Of a stretch of DNA of 64,000 bases, positions 32,030 to 41,119 are shown one piece after another. The first letter of the stretch is position 1. Every line of letters starts with the position of its first letter. This DNA is from Terfezia claveryi (Eukaryota > Ascomycota > Pezizomycetes > Pezizales > Pezizaceae). Made by a program: the position numbers and the translations under genes. A model generated the notes under the pieces. It was not told the DNA's origin and ran no database searches. It saw only the letters and a list, made by a program, of their open reading frames with translations. Where the stretch lies: contig WHUX01000185.1 of assembly GCA_015179025.1 (NCBI GenBank), forward strand, positions 1-64,000. Direction: 5' to 3'.

Positions 32030-32379
32030 TAGGCCTGGGCACGAGCCGGCTCGAGCCGGCTCGCGAGAATTGCAAGGTACGCTACATATGTGTATAGGTC
32101 CTGGAAAATATGAAAGACGCAGAAATATGAAAGATACGGATATAAACAGACATGTAAATAGGACAGAATCAATTTCAACCCTCATCGCCCACCTAAAGTC
32201 CGCAGCGAAATCGCACAATACATAGGACTGCGATATTGTAGCCACCGAGCAAATTGTAGGTTCCAACCATAGCGAGATACAGTGGTGATTGGTGATTTTA
32301 TCAATTTGTGTAGTTTCCTCCTCTTGTGTGACCTTGGTCTCGAGCCGGCTCGAGCCGGCTCGGCTCGTGCCCAGGCGTA
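32030..32379. mobile_element. hAT-like MITE (350 bp)
   Basis: The termini are TAGGCCTGGGCACGAGCC (left) and the inverse GGCTCGTGCCCAGGCGTA (right), flanked by a perfect 8-bp duplication TTTGGAGG (32022-32029 and 32380-32387). Palindromic GAGCCGGCTCGAGCC blocks follow both termini. There is no transposase. It is nested in the outer pogo-type element, to the right of the Fot1-type insertion. A 261-codon minus ORF running through it has no domain signature and I do not call it a gene. Confidence 0.85.
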
Positions 32380-32774
32380 TTTGGAGGAACACATCCAAAT
32401 AAAATACTCCTTCTCTATTTTCTGCAAACCGATAGAAATACAAGGCAGTTGAAGGGAGAAACTTCGAATTGAGGGTTATTTGTACCAAGAAAGAGGCCAA
32501 ACAAACCCAGCGGAGGATCACAGAGATCTTATATCATCCTAGTACTCATTTCCTGTCTCATTTGTCCATTTCGTCATCTATGTAATGTTCTCCCGGTATA
32601 AGCATATATTCGTTATAAGCATACCACCTCCAGTCCCGACCATATGCTTGTAACGGGAGTTTTCTGTAATAATGAAACACTAAGAAACAAGATACAATAA
32701 CACGGTCGGTCCCCTCAAGGGACCCCTCAAGGGACCCCTCATCCGGCAAGCTGACAGTACAGGAAACGGAAGAA

Positions 32775-33835
32775 AGCCTCTACTGCGTCCCATTCCTCCC
32801 GTCAACTTCCTGGATCCACACAGGATGCTCCAGGTCCTCCCAGTCTTTGATGCTGCCGAAGGCCGCTCTCTGCTCGTTAAAGGTCCCCATACTGGGAGCG
32901 AATAGGAGTAATAGAGTATTAAAAAAAGAAAAAAAAATCTGCTCGTTATAATCCGGACTGTTGAAGGTGATATGTCGCCTATCTTGTGTGTAATGATGCC
33001 GCTGTGTCAGATTTCCCGACTTTGTGAAGCCATTGCTTTTGTGGCCCTCTGTCAGTTCGCAGCCAAATGTCGACTGAGAGGACGTGACAGTTCCACTCTA
33101 GTTTCTGACCCCGAAACCTATGGATGTGCGATGCCTCCTTTTAAAGTACTTTGGATGCTTGTCTAATGCCCCCTTCTGCTTGGGGTCGAAAGGGAATTTT
33201 GACCCAAGCTGGAGGCAAAGGCTGCTAGCTTATCGGCTTCCTCGTTTCCTTTGACGCCCATGTGGGAGCGAACCCATGAAAATCGTAGGTGTCTTATCAT
33301 TGTAGGTGTCGCTCGCGAGCATTCCACCATATCGGATTCCACTCCTTGCTGGATGTCCTTTGGAGATGTTGATAGAACTCGATATGACTGCAGAGGAGTC
33401 AGATAATATGGCTAGCATGTTGGTGTGTTGATGTACTCAGAGGCATAATACGATGGTTAGTCGTTCTAAATCTGATACTGTGGACTCCTCTCTCAGGTTA
33501 TGAGACTACTCTCTGGTACTCATGCATCTTAGAGGGAATCTTCTATCCTCCGAGACGAAAGCGGATGCTGTGTGACCTGCCCTTCCAGTGCCGTCTGAAT
33601 AGGTAAAGATGAGGACTATGAGTGACTGGATCTCGTTCCTTCGGAAGGTTACTGAGTTATATGGCATCTGCTGTGTTAGGTTATGGGCTTCCATCCCTTC
33701 GCAGATTGTCCTCCCTCGTGGGATCATATGCTGTGCGGTTAGCGTTGAAATCACGAAGCACCATGCTCGGTTTTGTGTTACCTGTATACCTAGAGGCCAG
33801 GTCGTCGCTTAGATATTCTGGGGAACCAGACTAAT
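32775..33835 (-). pseudogene. Tad1-like LINE RNase H and C-terminus, broken
   Basis: The minus strand reads FTYSDGTGRAGHTASAFVSE (first RNase H Asp, about 33600) and EESTVSDLERL (about 33500). It continues MLAILSDSSAVISSSI (third acidic position, about 33420), WVRSHMGVKGNEEADKLAAF (about 33275-33220), and an end AAFGSIKDWEDLEHP near 32860-32810. Frame changes occur between blocks and a small retroposed tail is inserted at 32882-32938. It is dead, but all RNase H signature regions can be recognised. Confidence 0.75.
32882..32938 (+). mobile_element. 57-bp retroposed LINE tail with target-site duplication
   Basis: GGTCCCCATACTGGGAGCGA, ATAGGAGTAATAGAGTATT and an A-rich end form the last ~57 bp of the common LINE. 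Flanks are TCTGCTCGTTAAA (left, to about 32881) and TCTGCTCGTTATA (right, from 32939), matching at 12 of 13. This is direct evidence for extreme 5' truncation during target-primed insertion; the host sequence is another LINE in opposite orientation. Confidence 0.8.
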
Positions 33836-33908
33836 TCTGGGGAGTCCTTATTATGGCTATCCAGAGCTAGTGTGGAAACCAACGAGGTACTATTCTGTAG
33901 TGCAATCC

Positions 33909-34129
33909 CTTCATAATCCCCTCCCTCTCACTCCCAATCACCAAACCCCCCATGGCGCAACGGGTCCCGGTTTCCGGGTTCCGTTCACCTGGGGGGTGCG
34001 GTTCGACAACAGTCCAGGGTTCGATTCCCACCTTAGACGTGGGGATTTAACCACGCTACCCAAGAACGGGTGGCAACTGGCAAGGGAGTACCTCCACCTG
34101 ACTCAGGCAGGGCGGTGGGAACCCTTTTT
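33909..34129 (+). mobile_element. tRNA-derived SINE, family A, copy 2
   Basis: The leader (CTTCATAATCCCCTCCCTCT, CCAATCACCAAACCCCCC) matches the minus-strand copy at 39.6 kb. Box A is TGGCGCAACGG and box B is GGTTCGATTCC (about 34018). The body matches copy 1 almost base for base and ends in T5 at 34125. High identity among the three copies suggests recent activity. Confidence 0.85.
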
Positions 34130-34224
34130 GCTGTCCGACTCAGTGAGATATAATTTTGACTACCTATTCTCCCTTACTCTCCTCCATTTTATATTTCGTG
34201 TTTTGGTAGCTTTGTCAATCAGCT

Positions 34225-34297
34225 CCTGACCTTGCCCTGAATCCTCCCAGGTTCCGGGTGGCTCCTCATGGTCCCCCTACAGGGACGAATAGGAGTA
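34225..34297 (+). mobile_element. LINE 3' tail cut by a pogo-type terminus
   Basis: CTCCTGACCTTGCCCTGAAT, CCCAGGTTCCGGGTGGCTCC, TCATGGTCCCCCTACAGGGA and AATAGGAG are the common tail. It breaks at TA (34296), where TACAGAGGACTCTCGATACA begins, so a DNA transposon landed in the LINE end. Confidence 0.65.
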
Positions 34298-35050
34298 CAG
34301 AGGACTCTCGATACAAGCATATCGTTCGGACCGGGGCAAGTATGCTTGAATCCAATATATGCTTATAGCAAGAGAAAATTGGTAACTATGGAATGAAGCT
34401 AACTAGCAGTAGAAAATGTTGCGGAATACACTTATGAATACTAGCAGAGCATACGAACAAGAAATAGCCAAACGAGTAGGTGTGGAGACGGAAATATCAA
34501 GGGGAAAAGATAGCGGAGGCGCCTCCGGGAGGCACCAGAAAGTCAGTGATCCTGCGCTGAACATGCAGACGCCTGCGTTGAATTTCTAGAGTCTCTATAC
34601 ATTTATTCTCATGCTGTAGAATATCTTGTAGGTCCCTGATATTGGCTGTTGAATTGAAAAGAGGAGTAATCCTTCAATATGTGCGAGAGCTGCCTGAGGT
34701 GTAACTGGAGGAGGTAATGCAAGTGGAGTTTCAGCTTCTGGCTCAAGGGCTTCATTAAGATAGGTTGCTAGGATTTCGTTCTCAATATCGCTAACTGGAT
34801 CTTCAACGATTTCTGTAGATGGATTGATAAATTGAGTTCACAATGCAACCTGACATAGCTGAAGACCTGAGTGTGCAACTCGAATGCAGTCTAAGATTCC
34901 ATCCTCAATTTCCTGAATATTGTCAAGCTGCTGCGGCGGAAGAGGAAAAGGTCCATGAATCTTGACTTGACTCGCTTCAAAACAGTCTGACCCTTGTCCG
35001 ATATGCTTCGCGGGAAAAAAGGATCCTAAGAGCGGTACCGTAACACCGCT
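34296..35050 (-). mobile_element. Pogo-type element remnant with transposase C-terminus
   Basis: The left terminus is TACAGAGGACTCTCGATACA then AGCATAT, related to the 50375 and 28859 termini. Minus-strand coding pieces between 34990 and 34510 read LDNIQEIEDGILDCIRVAHS, EDPVSDIENEILATYLNEAL and TPQAALAHIEGLLLF. After a frame change come LQDILQHENKCIETLEIQRR and RRITDFLVPPGG. The R.ITDF end is typical of pogo/CENP-B-like transposases. A stop interrupts VAL*TQF. I cannot find a matching right terminus, so the element is truncated. Confidence 0.6.
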
Positions 35051-36334
35051 ATTTACTAAATCTTATTATACCCTCCGGCATTACCTAGGCTTGAGGAATC
35101 TTACTTGGTCTTTGGATGCATGTCCATCTGTACTCCAGGGCAAAGTAACATTGTGGTGGCGGCCCAGAGAACACCAACAGACGCAGGTCACACCTAGCAG
35201 ACGGCGAAGGGGTTATGGGAGCGCGTTGGCTCTTGGGGGGTAAACGGAGATTGTGTAAAGCTACCAGCTCCGTTGTGGTATCATTTGATAGGAAGTTGGC
35301 CGTGGGGCGCCACCTGAAGATGAGGGGGCGCTTGCTCCCAATCGAAGCTTATGACTTTGACGGAGGAAGGAAGAGTGTGGATTTGTGCGGTGACCGGTAA
35401 TGTATTGCTCTGTGATGGCTTTTATCATGCGTCTTTTACCTTGTTTAGCATTTGGCACCCCCACACAGTTTTAAAAGGGGCAGGTCTTTCACAGTTTATA
35501 GTTAGTTGGCTCCTTGTTTCGTGAGCATACCGAGTCTTTTTTAGATACCTGTAGCTGCTATACTTAACTTAAAGCACTTGAATGCCATAGAACACATACA
35601 TATCACTCTTGTTCTTTGTTCCTTGTGAAGTCTTCTTAACTGGACCTATTTGATTTCACGCTGCCACATAACCCTTCAATACGATTGTGGGAACATCTAC
35701 GCAAGCGGCAAGGGAAATAACTTCATAGACACCACAGCTTAAGCCTGCAATATGAGGAGCTAGTAGTGAGCTGGGTAGGGTAATGACGGTAATATGTTTG
35801 AAGAATAGCCGGTAGGAATTGGAATGCGTTTGGAGTTCATCTCAACAGGGATTCGAGGCAAAGGTAAGGTCGATAAGTGAGAACGAAGATCAGTGGGGTA
35901 TGAGAAGGACTTTTGAGCTTTCCAACTTCTAGCCTGATTGGAATATGGCTTCGTTGTTTTTTTTTTGTTTTTTTTTCGGGTAAGGAATTAAGTCTGGAAG
36001 ATATTTGTCTATCACACTTCCGTTGTTACCCTGAATTACCCCAAGAGGTTATTGCGCTATTTATTTTCGTTTTTGGACTTATTGACTACTTTCACATATA
36101 GGGGGAGATAATTGTACAGACCCGACATATCCCCTATTTCATCTCTATAGGCATTTGCTTTACGGATATCTTCTTCAATATATTCTATTACCGTCCTTCC
36201 TATATCCGGCCATTGGCCCCAATACTTTATTCACACCTATGCTAACTCTAAAAGACAATTCAAGACACCCAAGGTCATCGAAATAATTTCTATGACATGT
36301 TAACTGTTGGCCTCTTTCTAGATGAAGGCCAACC
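35051..36334. other. No recognised gene
   Basis: Only short unremarkable ORFs are present. GTTGGCCT and AGGCCAAC (about 36306-36332) form a hairpin just outside the LINE poly(A) at 36335. Confidence 0.35.
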
Positions 36335-37335
36335 TTTTTTTTTTTTTTTTTAAATACTCAGTACTCCTATGCAGCCCCGTTAGGGGGGCTATGAGGAGCC
36401 ACACGGAAACCCGGTGGATTCAAGGGAGAGGTAAGTTAATCTGCCAACCCCACGCAAATTAAATACACGGACGGAGAGGAGGCCCCATGCTGTCATTAAC
36501 GGACTGGCCGAAGACCCGTGGGCCTGACTGACCCTCCTAACTTGAAGAACTGAAAGGAACTAAGGATTGGTGACCCGGGAGGAAAATAAACTGAACTTAA
36601 GAAATAGTTTTATGGAATGAGAACTGGACTTATGGAATAGTTCATGAAATGAGAAAAAGGGACTCGTAAAGAATAGAACATCATCAGAATTAAGTAAGCT
36701 CATAGTATAAGAGCTTGAAGAAGGCCTCGGTGGCCTCAAACTCTTCCCCCTCCTTTCTCCACTCTGGCTTGTCGAGCTCTTCCCAGCTACTTCTCTCTCC
36801 CAGAAGCAAGTTTCTTATGCGACCGAAGCGTGGGCAGGCAAAAACGATATGGTCTCCTGTTTCAGAGGGGTGACCACATATGCATTCTGGTGATTCCGCT
36901 TTCTTGACCTGGTGAAGCCAGCTCTTCTGTGGACCTCGGTTGGTGCGTAACCAGGTGTATGCTGATTAGGCGTGTCGGTCCCATTCCGTTCTTCTTATGC
37001 CGCAGCCTGCCCTTGTGCGTGTCGTCTTCCGTAGAGCCTTGGAGGTTGCTCGTATGCCTCCTTCTGCCGCAATCTTCTTCTTGCCTGTCCACGTGCCCAG
37101 ATGTGAATTGAAATTAGCGTTACGATCTGCTCTTTCATTGCCATGAATTCTAATGTGCCCCCTGACCCATAATAGCTTGAGGTCCCTGTGCGGATTGTCA
37201 ATTAATGCAGCCTTGATTTCTTCTTCTATGTGTGACCGGGGGGAGGCCTAGGCTTAGGTTTTGGACTGTCTGGATTGCCGCCTGAGAGTCTGATAGGATG
37301 GCGAGCATATCTGAGTCTTCTTTTTTAAAGGCAAG
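36335..37335 (-). pseudogene. Tad1-like LINE: RNase H, zinc motif, 3' UTR and poly(A)
   Basis: The minus strand reads MLAILSDSQAAIQTVQNLS (about 37310-37260), GNERADRNANF (about 37140-37110) and KTTRTRAGCGIRRTEWDRHA (about 37030-36970). It continues RTNRGPQKSWLHQVKKAESP, CICGHPSETGDHIVFACPRF (about 36893-36834) and SWEELDKPEWRKEGEEFEAT (about 36800-36740). The 3' UTR then carries the AATGACAGCATGG block, the GGTTTCCG tail and A17 (T-run 36335-36351). It has the clearest C-terminal Cys/His motif (CX1CX8HX4C) in this window. Frameshifts break the upstream part. Confidence 0.8.
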
Positions 37336-37369
37336 TAGCATCACATATAATTGAAAATCCTGCTAGTAT

Positions 37370-38585
37370 TGGCCATGTACAAAAATGTAAAATCCAACAG
37401 TGAGACGTAGTAGCCGACTACTTGTAAGCCCTTTTACATCATAATGTCTACATTTTGGACATAAATGAAGATGGGGAGACTGAATATTAGAAGCTCAACA
37501 AAGCTATATATGGGCTAAAACAAGTAGAGTATAAGTGGTTTAAGACATTGGAAAAGATCCTGGTGCTTGCAGGACTCCATCAATGTATTGGAAATAAAGG
37601 GACATATACAAACTATAATAATTCCTTCATTCTTGGAACCCATGTCAATGACCTTATAGGAATTACACCAAATTAGACAACACTCAACCAGTTTGAAGAG
37701 AAAATTGAGGAAAAAATTAAGCTTGAAAAATGTGAGATCCTAGAAAAACTCTTAGGAATAGAGCTTAAATAGAACAATACAAATTCCAAAGTCATAATGA
37801 CTCAAAAAGCTCTTATAGAGATAATAGCCTCAAAATATCTCCTTCAAGGCAAACCATAATATAAGAATTCCTTACCCATTAATCCAGAGGTATATAGTGA
37901 CTCCGATAACCAGTTTAAAGATATTAAAAAATATCAGGCACTTACTGGGGGTCTACTCTATATTGCAAGAATGATAAGACTTGAGATATCTATCTATGTT
38001 AACCTTCTAGGACAATGAGCCTCTAAACCTTCTACAACAAATTATTGAGCTGCCTTAACTATTCTCCAATATCTTAAGAACACTAAGTATTTGGGACTAT
38101 TCTTTACAAACCTACGAATTTACATCTTATAATATATGCAGATGCATCCTATAGTAGCAAACAAGTGAGATCCCAAATAGGAGTGCTTATAACTCTTGGT
38201 AATCAACCAATAAGATAGTATAGTTGCTGTCAGGATACTGTATCCCTATCAATTACCGAAGCAGAATATATTGCTGTATATGAAGGGGCCAAAGATATAG
38301 CTTGGGCACAACAACTCCTAAATGAGCTTGGACTATCACAAAAACCCACCGTAAAAACTGATAGTGAGAGAACCTTCAACCTAGCTTATACCTCTCGCTG
38401 CTTAAGACATACTAGGCATATCGAACATCGATACCACTATCTATGCCAACAAGTACAAGCCGAAAAACTAGCTATAACAACTATCCCAGGCAAAGAGAAC
38501 CCGGCAGATATTCTCACCAAAATCACCCCCATAGCTACTATAAAAGAATGGCAAGGCCGGTGGATGAGATTGGCAGAGTAGAGGA
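37370..38585 (+). pseudogene. Ty1/copia pol fragment (RT and RNase H) with 3' LTR start
   Basis: LNKAIYGLKQVEYKWFKTLE (about 37495-37555), GTHVNDLIGI (the YVDD position, here HVND), ILEKLLGIEL, YQALTGGLLYIARMIRLEIS and YLKNTKYLGLFF trace the RT. AQQLLNELGLSQKPTVKTDS, RHIEHRYHYLCQQVQAEKLA and NPADILTKI trace the RNase H end (about 38310-38530). AGTAGAGGAGGG (polypurine tract, about 38576-38587) then abuts TGTAAGAGATACTCTTCC, the start of a 3' LTR with a TATATATAGA box near 38720. Many stops and a mutated catalytic motif show this is an old copy. It is AT-richer than the 40-46 kb element and not the same family. Confidence 0.75.
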
Positions 38586-39542
38586 GGGTGTAAGAGATAC
38601 TCTTCCAATACATGTGCAAACATGTGTGTACGCCAACAGCATGTGTATATAGAGGCATGTAGATAAGAAGGCATATGAAAGTATATAACTTACATGTGTG
38701 AATATGAGCAAGACATGTATATATAGACCGCTAGAAACCCCTAAAAGGGAGGATAGATCAATCAAGCAATACATCTCTCCTACAGATCAATCCCCAATAT
38801 CTACGTCCATATCCTAATATCTCATAATCCTTACGCAAATACCCTTGCATCCCAGCGTTTTCAACCTTGTAATGAACCTTTGAATCCAATATCAGCCGGC
38901 GATGATTATCCTATTCCAACACTAGGTCGAGAAAAGCTGTTCGTGGAGACCTGTTGAGGAAGGCTTTTCGTAGGTGGTCAAATGTATTACGTCAGAGAGA
39001 TTGTGGCGTAGTGACGAGGGTACATCTTTGTGCTGAGGGCGACACTCTCGACATTCCTGCCATGGAATACTTCTCGTTCAATGGAAAAAGAATTCTATCC
39101 CCAGCGTAGAAAATTTATTTATAGGACGTGGTAGCACGCTGAATTGGCGGTCAGAAAAAGACACTCTGCAGTTCTCCCCATAAACCCACTGCTTTTAATA
39201 GACCACCTCCCGTGGGTCCCAGTTGATTCGATTGGTCCCGCAGACCTGAGCAAGTTCTTCCCATTCCCTTCAAATACATCTTGATCAGCATCTGTCCCAT
39301 CCTCTTCCGTGACTTCTAACTTTCATATCTAGCTCACCATCTTCTTCAGCATCTCCTCTGCATCAAGTAGAGATTTTATATCCACTTTGCCTTCCCCCCC
39401 CCGAGATGAATAGCATCGAGCATATTATTTCATGTCTTCGTTTTACCATTTCACTTGTAGCAACATCGAGAACATATCCTACCAGTCAACAACGATCATC
39501 AGCAGTAAAAAAAAACATTAGACTCGCGCTCAGTTCCAAAAC
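38586..39542. other. Copia 3' LTR (end unresolved) and non-genic sequence
   Basis: The LTR of the preceding copia starts near 38588. Its end cannot be fixed without the other LTR; it probably lies before 38900. The rest, to the SINE at 39543, shows no gene. Confidence 0.4.
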
Positions 39543-39764
39543 AAAAAAGGGTTCCCACCGCCCTGCCTAAGTCAGGTGGAGGTAGTCCCTTGCCAGTTGC
39601 CACCCGTTTTTGGGTAGCGTGGTTAAATCCCCACGTCTAAGGTGGGAATCGAACCCTGGACTGTTGTCGAACCGCACCCCCCATGTGAAAGGAACCCGGA
39701 AACCGAGACCGTTGCGCCATGGGGGGTTTGGTGATTGGGAGTGAGAGGGAGGGGATTATGAAGG
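39543..39764 (-). mobile_element. tRNA-derived SINE, family A, copy 3
   Basis: This is the reverse complement of copies 1 and 2: T6 end at 39543-39548, box B at 39645-39655 and box A at 39709-39719. The leader matches 33909-33950 (AATCACCAAACCCCCC). It is nearly identical in the body to copy 1. Confidence 0.85.
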
Positions 39765-39939
39765 CGATTAGCTTTAGTGTTATCTTAAGCTACAACTGGC
39801 AGGCCACGCAACAGCAGCATTCTAGGCAGAGGACCGCCACGACAACCCGTCAAGCACCATGGCAGATACCAAAAGACAAGCAATCACCCTGGCTCTATGA
39901 GAACATAAGAACAACGAGATGCAAACCCTGATTCCAGAC

Positions 39940-40438
39940 CCCGAAGCAGCTATCCAAACGACGCTACAGGACATCCCTCTCCCTCGGCTATGGAGGCCGA
40001 GTTACTGAAATAAATAGAACACCGACAACAATACACCACAATCTCATGGGTCCGCGAACATATAGGAATTCCAGGCAACTAACGCGCAGACAGGAAAGCA
40101 GCCTTGGAATCGGCTCTGGGACAGATGGCAGGTAAGCAACGAACAGCTACCGAAGGAGGTATCCGAGCTTGGTCGTAACGATATAGGAAGGAGGCTCGTG
40201 AAGATCCAGGGTTCGGCATTAGGATAGTTGTATGGAACAGACAGGATCCCTCCGCGTGCACCTGGCTTCACCACATTAAGAAGTCCACGTCCAGCACTTG
40301 CGACTACTGTCAATACCCTGAGAGGATGACGCCCACATCGTGTTCAAGTGTCCAGAATATGTACCACTCAGAACACACTTGAGGGCAGCTAGCAATTCTT
40401 ATTTATACAGACGCGTGGTAATCAGGGGAGGCAACGAG
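39940..40438 (+). pseudogene. LINE ORF2 C-terminal part, interrupted by copia
   Basis: Near 40040-40100 the frame reads TISWVREHIGIPGN, a stop, then RADRKAALESALGQ. It continues MAGKQRTATEGGIRAWS and, after frame changes, DAHIVFKCPEYVPLRTHLRA and RGGNE up to the copia insertion at 40439. The 3' UTR and tail of the same LINE continue at 46569-46765 on the far side of the copia element. Confidence 0.75.
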
Positions 40439-40968
40439 TTTAAGAGATAAAGGAGGGAAGTGCAGCAGTGAGATCCAAATGTCCACTGAAGGATAATACG
40501 AATGAGCGAAGTGAGATTGTCACGTAGAGATATGAAGAAGTGAGAGCTGTATTGCAGCGAAGAGATGCGTTGTTCTGTTATTCTTCTCCTCTATCCAACA
40601 GGAAATGAACGAGATATATATACATGAATGAACGTACATAAGAAAGTGAAGAAGAAGAAGGACATATGAGTAGCACGCAATGCCTGTGAAGGCCGAAGCA
40701 CGTAATGCCTGTGAAGGCCGATGCTTGCCATATGATCTGCAGGCCAGAGCACGCCAATGCCTGTGAAGGCCGAAGCACGCAATGCCTGAGAAGGCCGTTG
40801 CTTGCCATAAGATCTGCAGGCCAGAGCACGCAATGCCTGTGAAGGCCGAAGCACGCAATGCCTGAGAAGGCCGTTGCTTGCCATAAGATCTGCAGGCCGA
40901 AGGTCGCTGCGTGTGGAATAGCAAGGCATGGGCGGAATGAATGAATGTACGGCATTCAATCACTAACA
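40439..40968 (-). repeat. Copia 3' LTR (530 bp)
   Basis: It contains a TATATATATA-like box near 40614 and an internal array of GCACGCAATGCCTGTGAAGG units. It has one more unit (26 bp) than the 5' LTR. The long ORFs on the minus strand here (40520-40969) are products of the tandem array, not genes. Confidence 0.9.
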
Positions 40969-41119
40969 CCCCTCCTCAGCTCATACTTGCTAGACTCAAG
41001 CCCCTCCTATCTTCCTAAATGTACGCAATCAAGTCAACCTCATTAAAAAACCTATAAAAAACCATGGATATGGAAAAAAAAAAGATGTATAGGGAAAAGA
41101 GTGTTGAATTTGATTGTTT

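Larger units (their letters stand above)
28859..32668. mobile_element. Outer pogo-type element, split by nested transposons
   Basis: The left terminus TACAGAAAACTCCCGTTACA (28859) and the right terminus (inverse, ending at 32668) are inverted repeats of at least 26 bp starting and ending at TA. Both ends also carry subterminal copies of a TATTCGTT(G/A)TAAGCATA motif and CCTCCAGTCC. Subtracting the inner insertions (29135-29886, 29885-31875 and 32030-32379) leaves about 0.7 kb without a transposase, the typical size of the other MITEs here. It is therefore a non-autonomous element that served as a landing site. Confidence 0.7.

Noticed and set aside
31736..32521. 261-codon minus-strand ORF
   Set aside because: It runs through a hAT-like MITE, a pogo-type end and non-coding flanks, and has no domain; openness is accidental.
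37370..38585. Repeat-induced point mutation as the cause of decay
   Set aside because: The copia fragment is AT-rich with many stops, but neighbouring TEs are not strongly C-to-T biased and the young copia shows mainly indels; dinucleotide indices would be needed to decide.
40520..40969. Long minus-strand ORFs in the LTR (also 46141-46564)
   Set aside because: They arise from the LTR tandem array (unit without stops in several frames) and are present in all frames.
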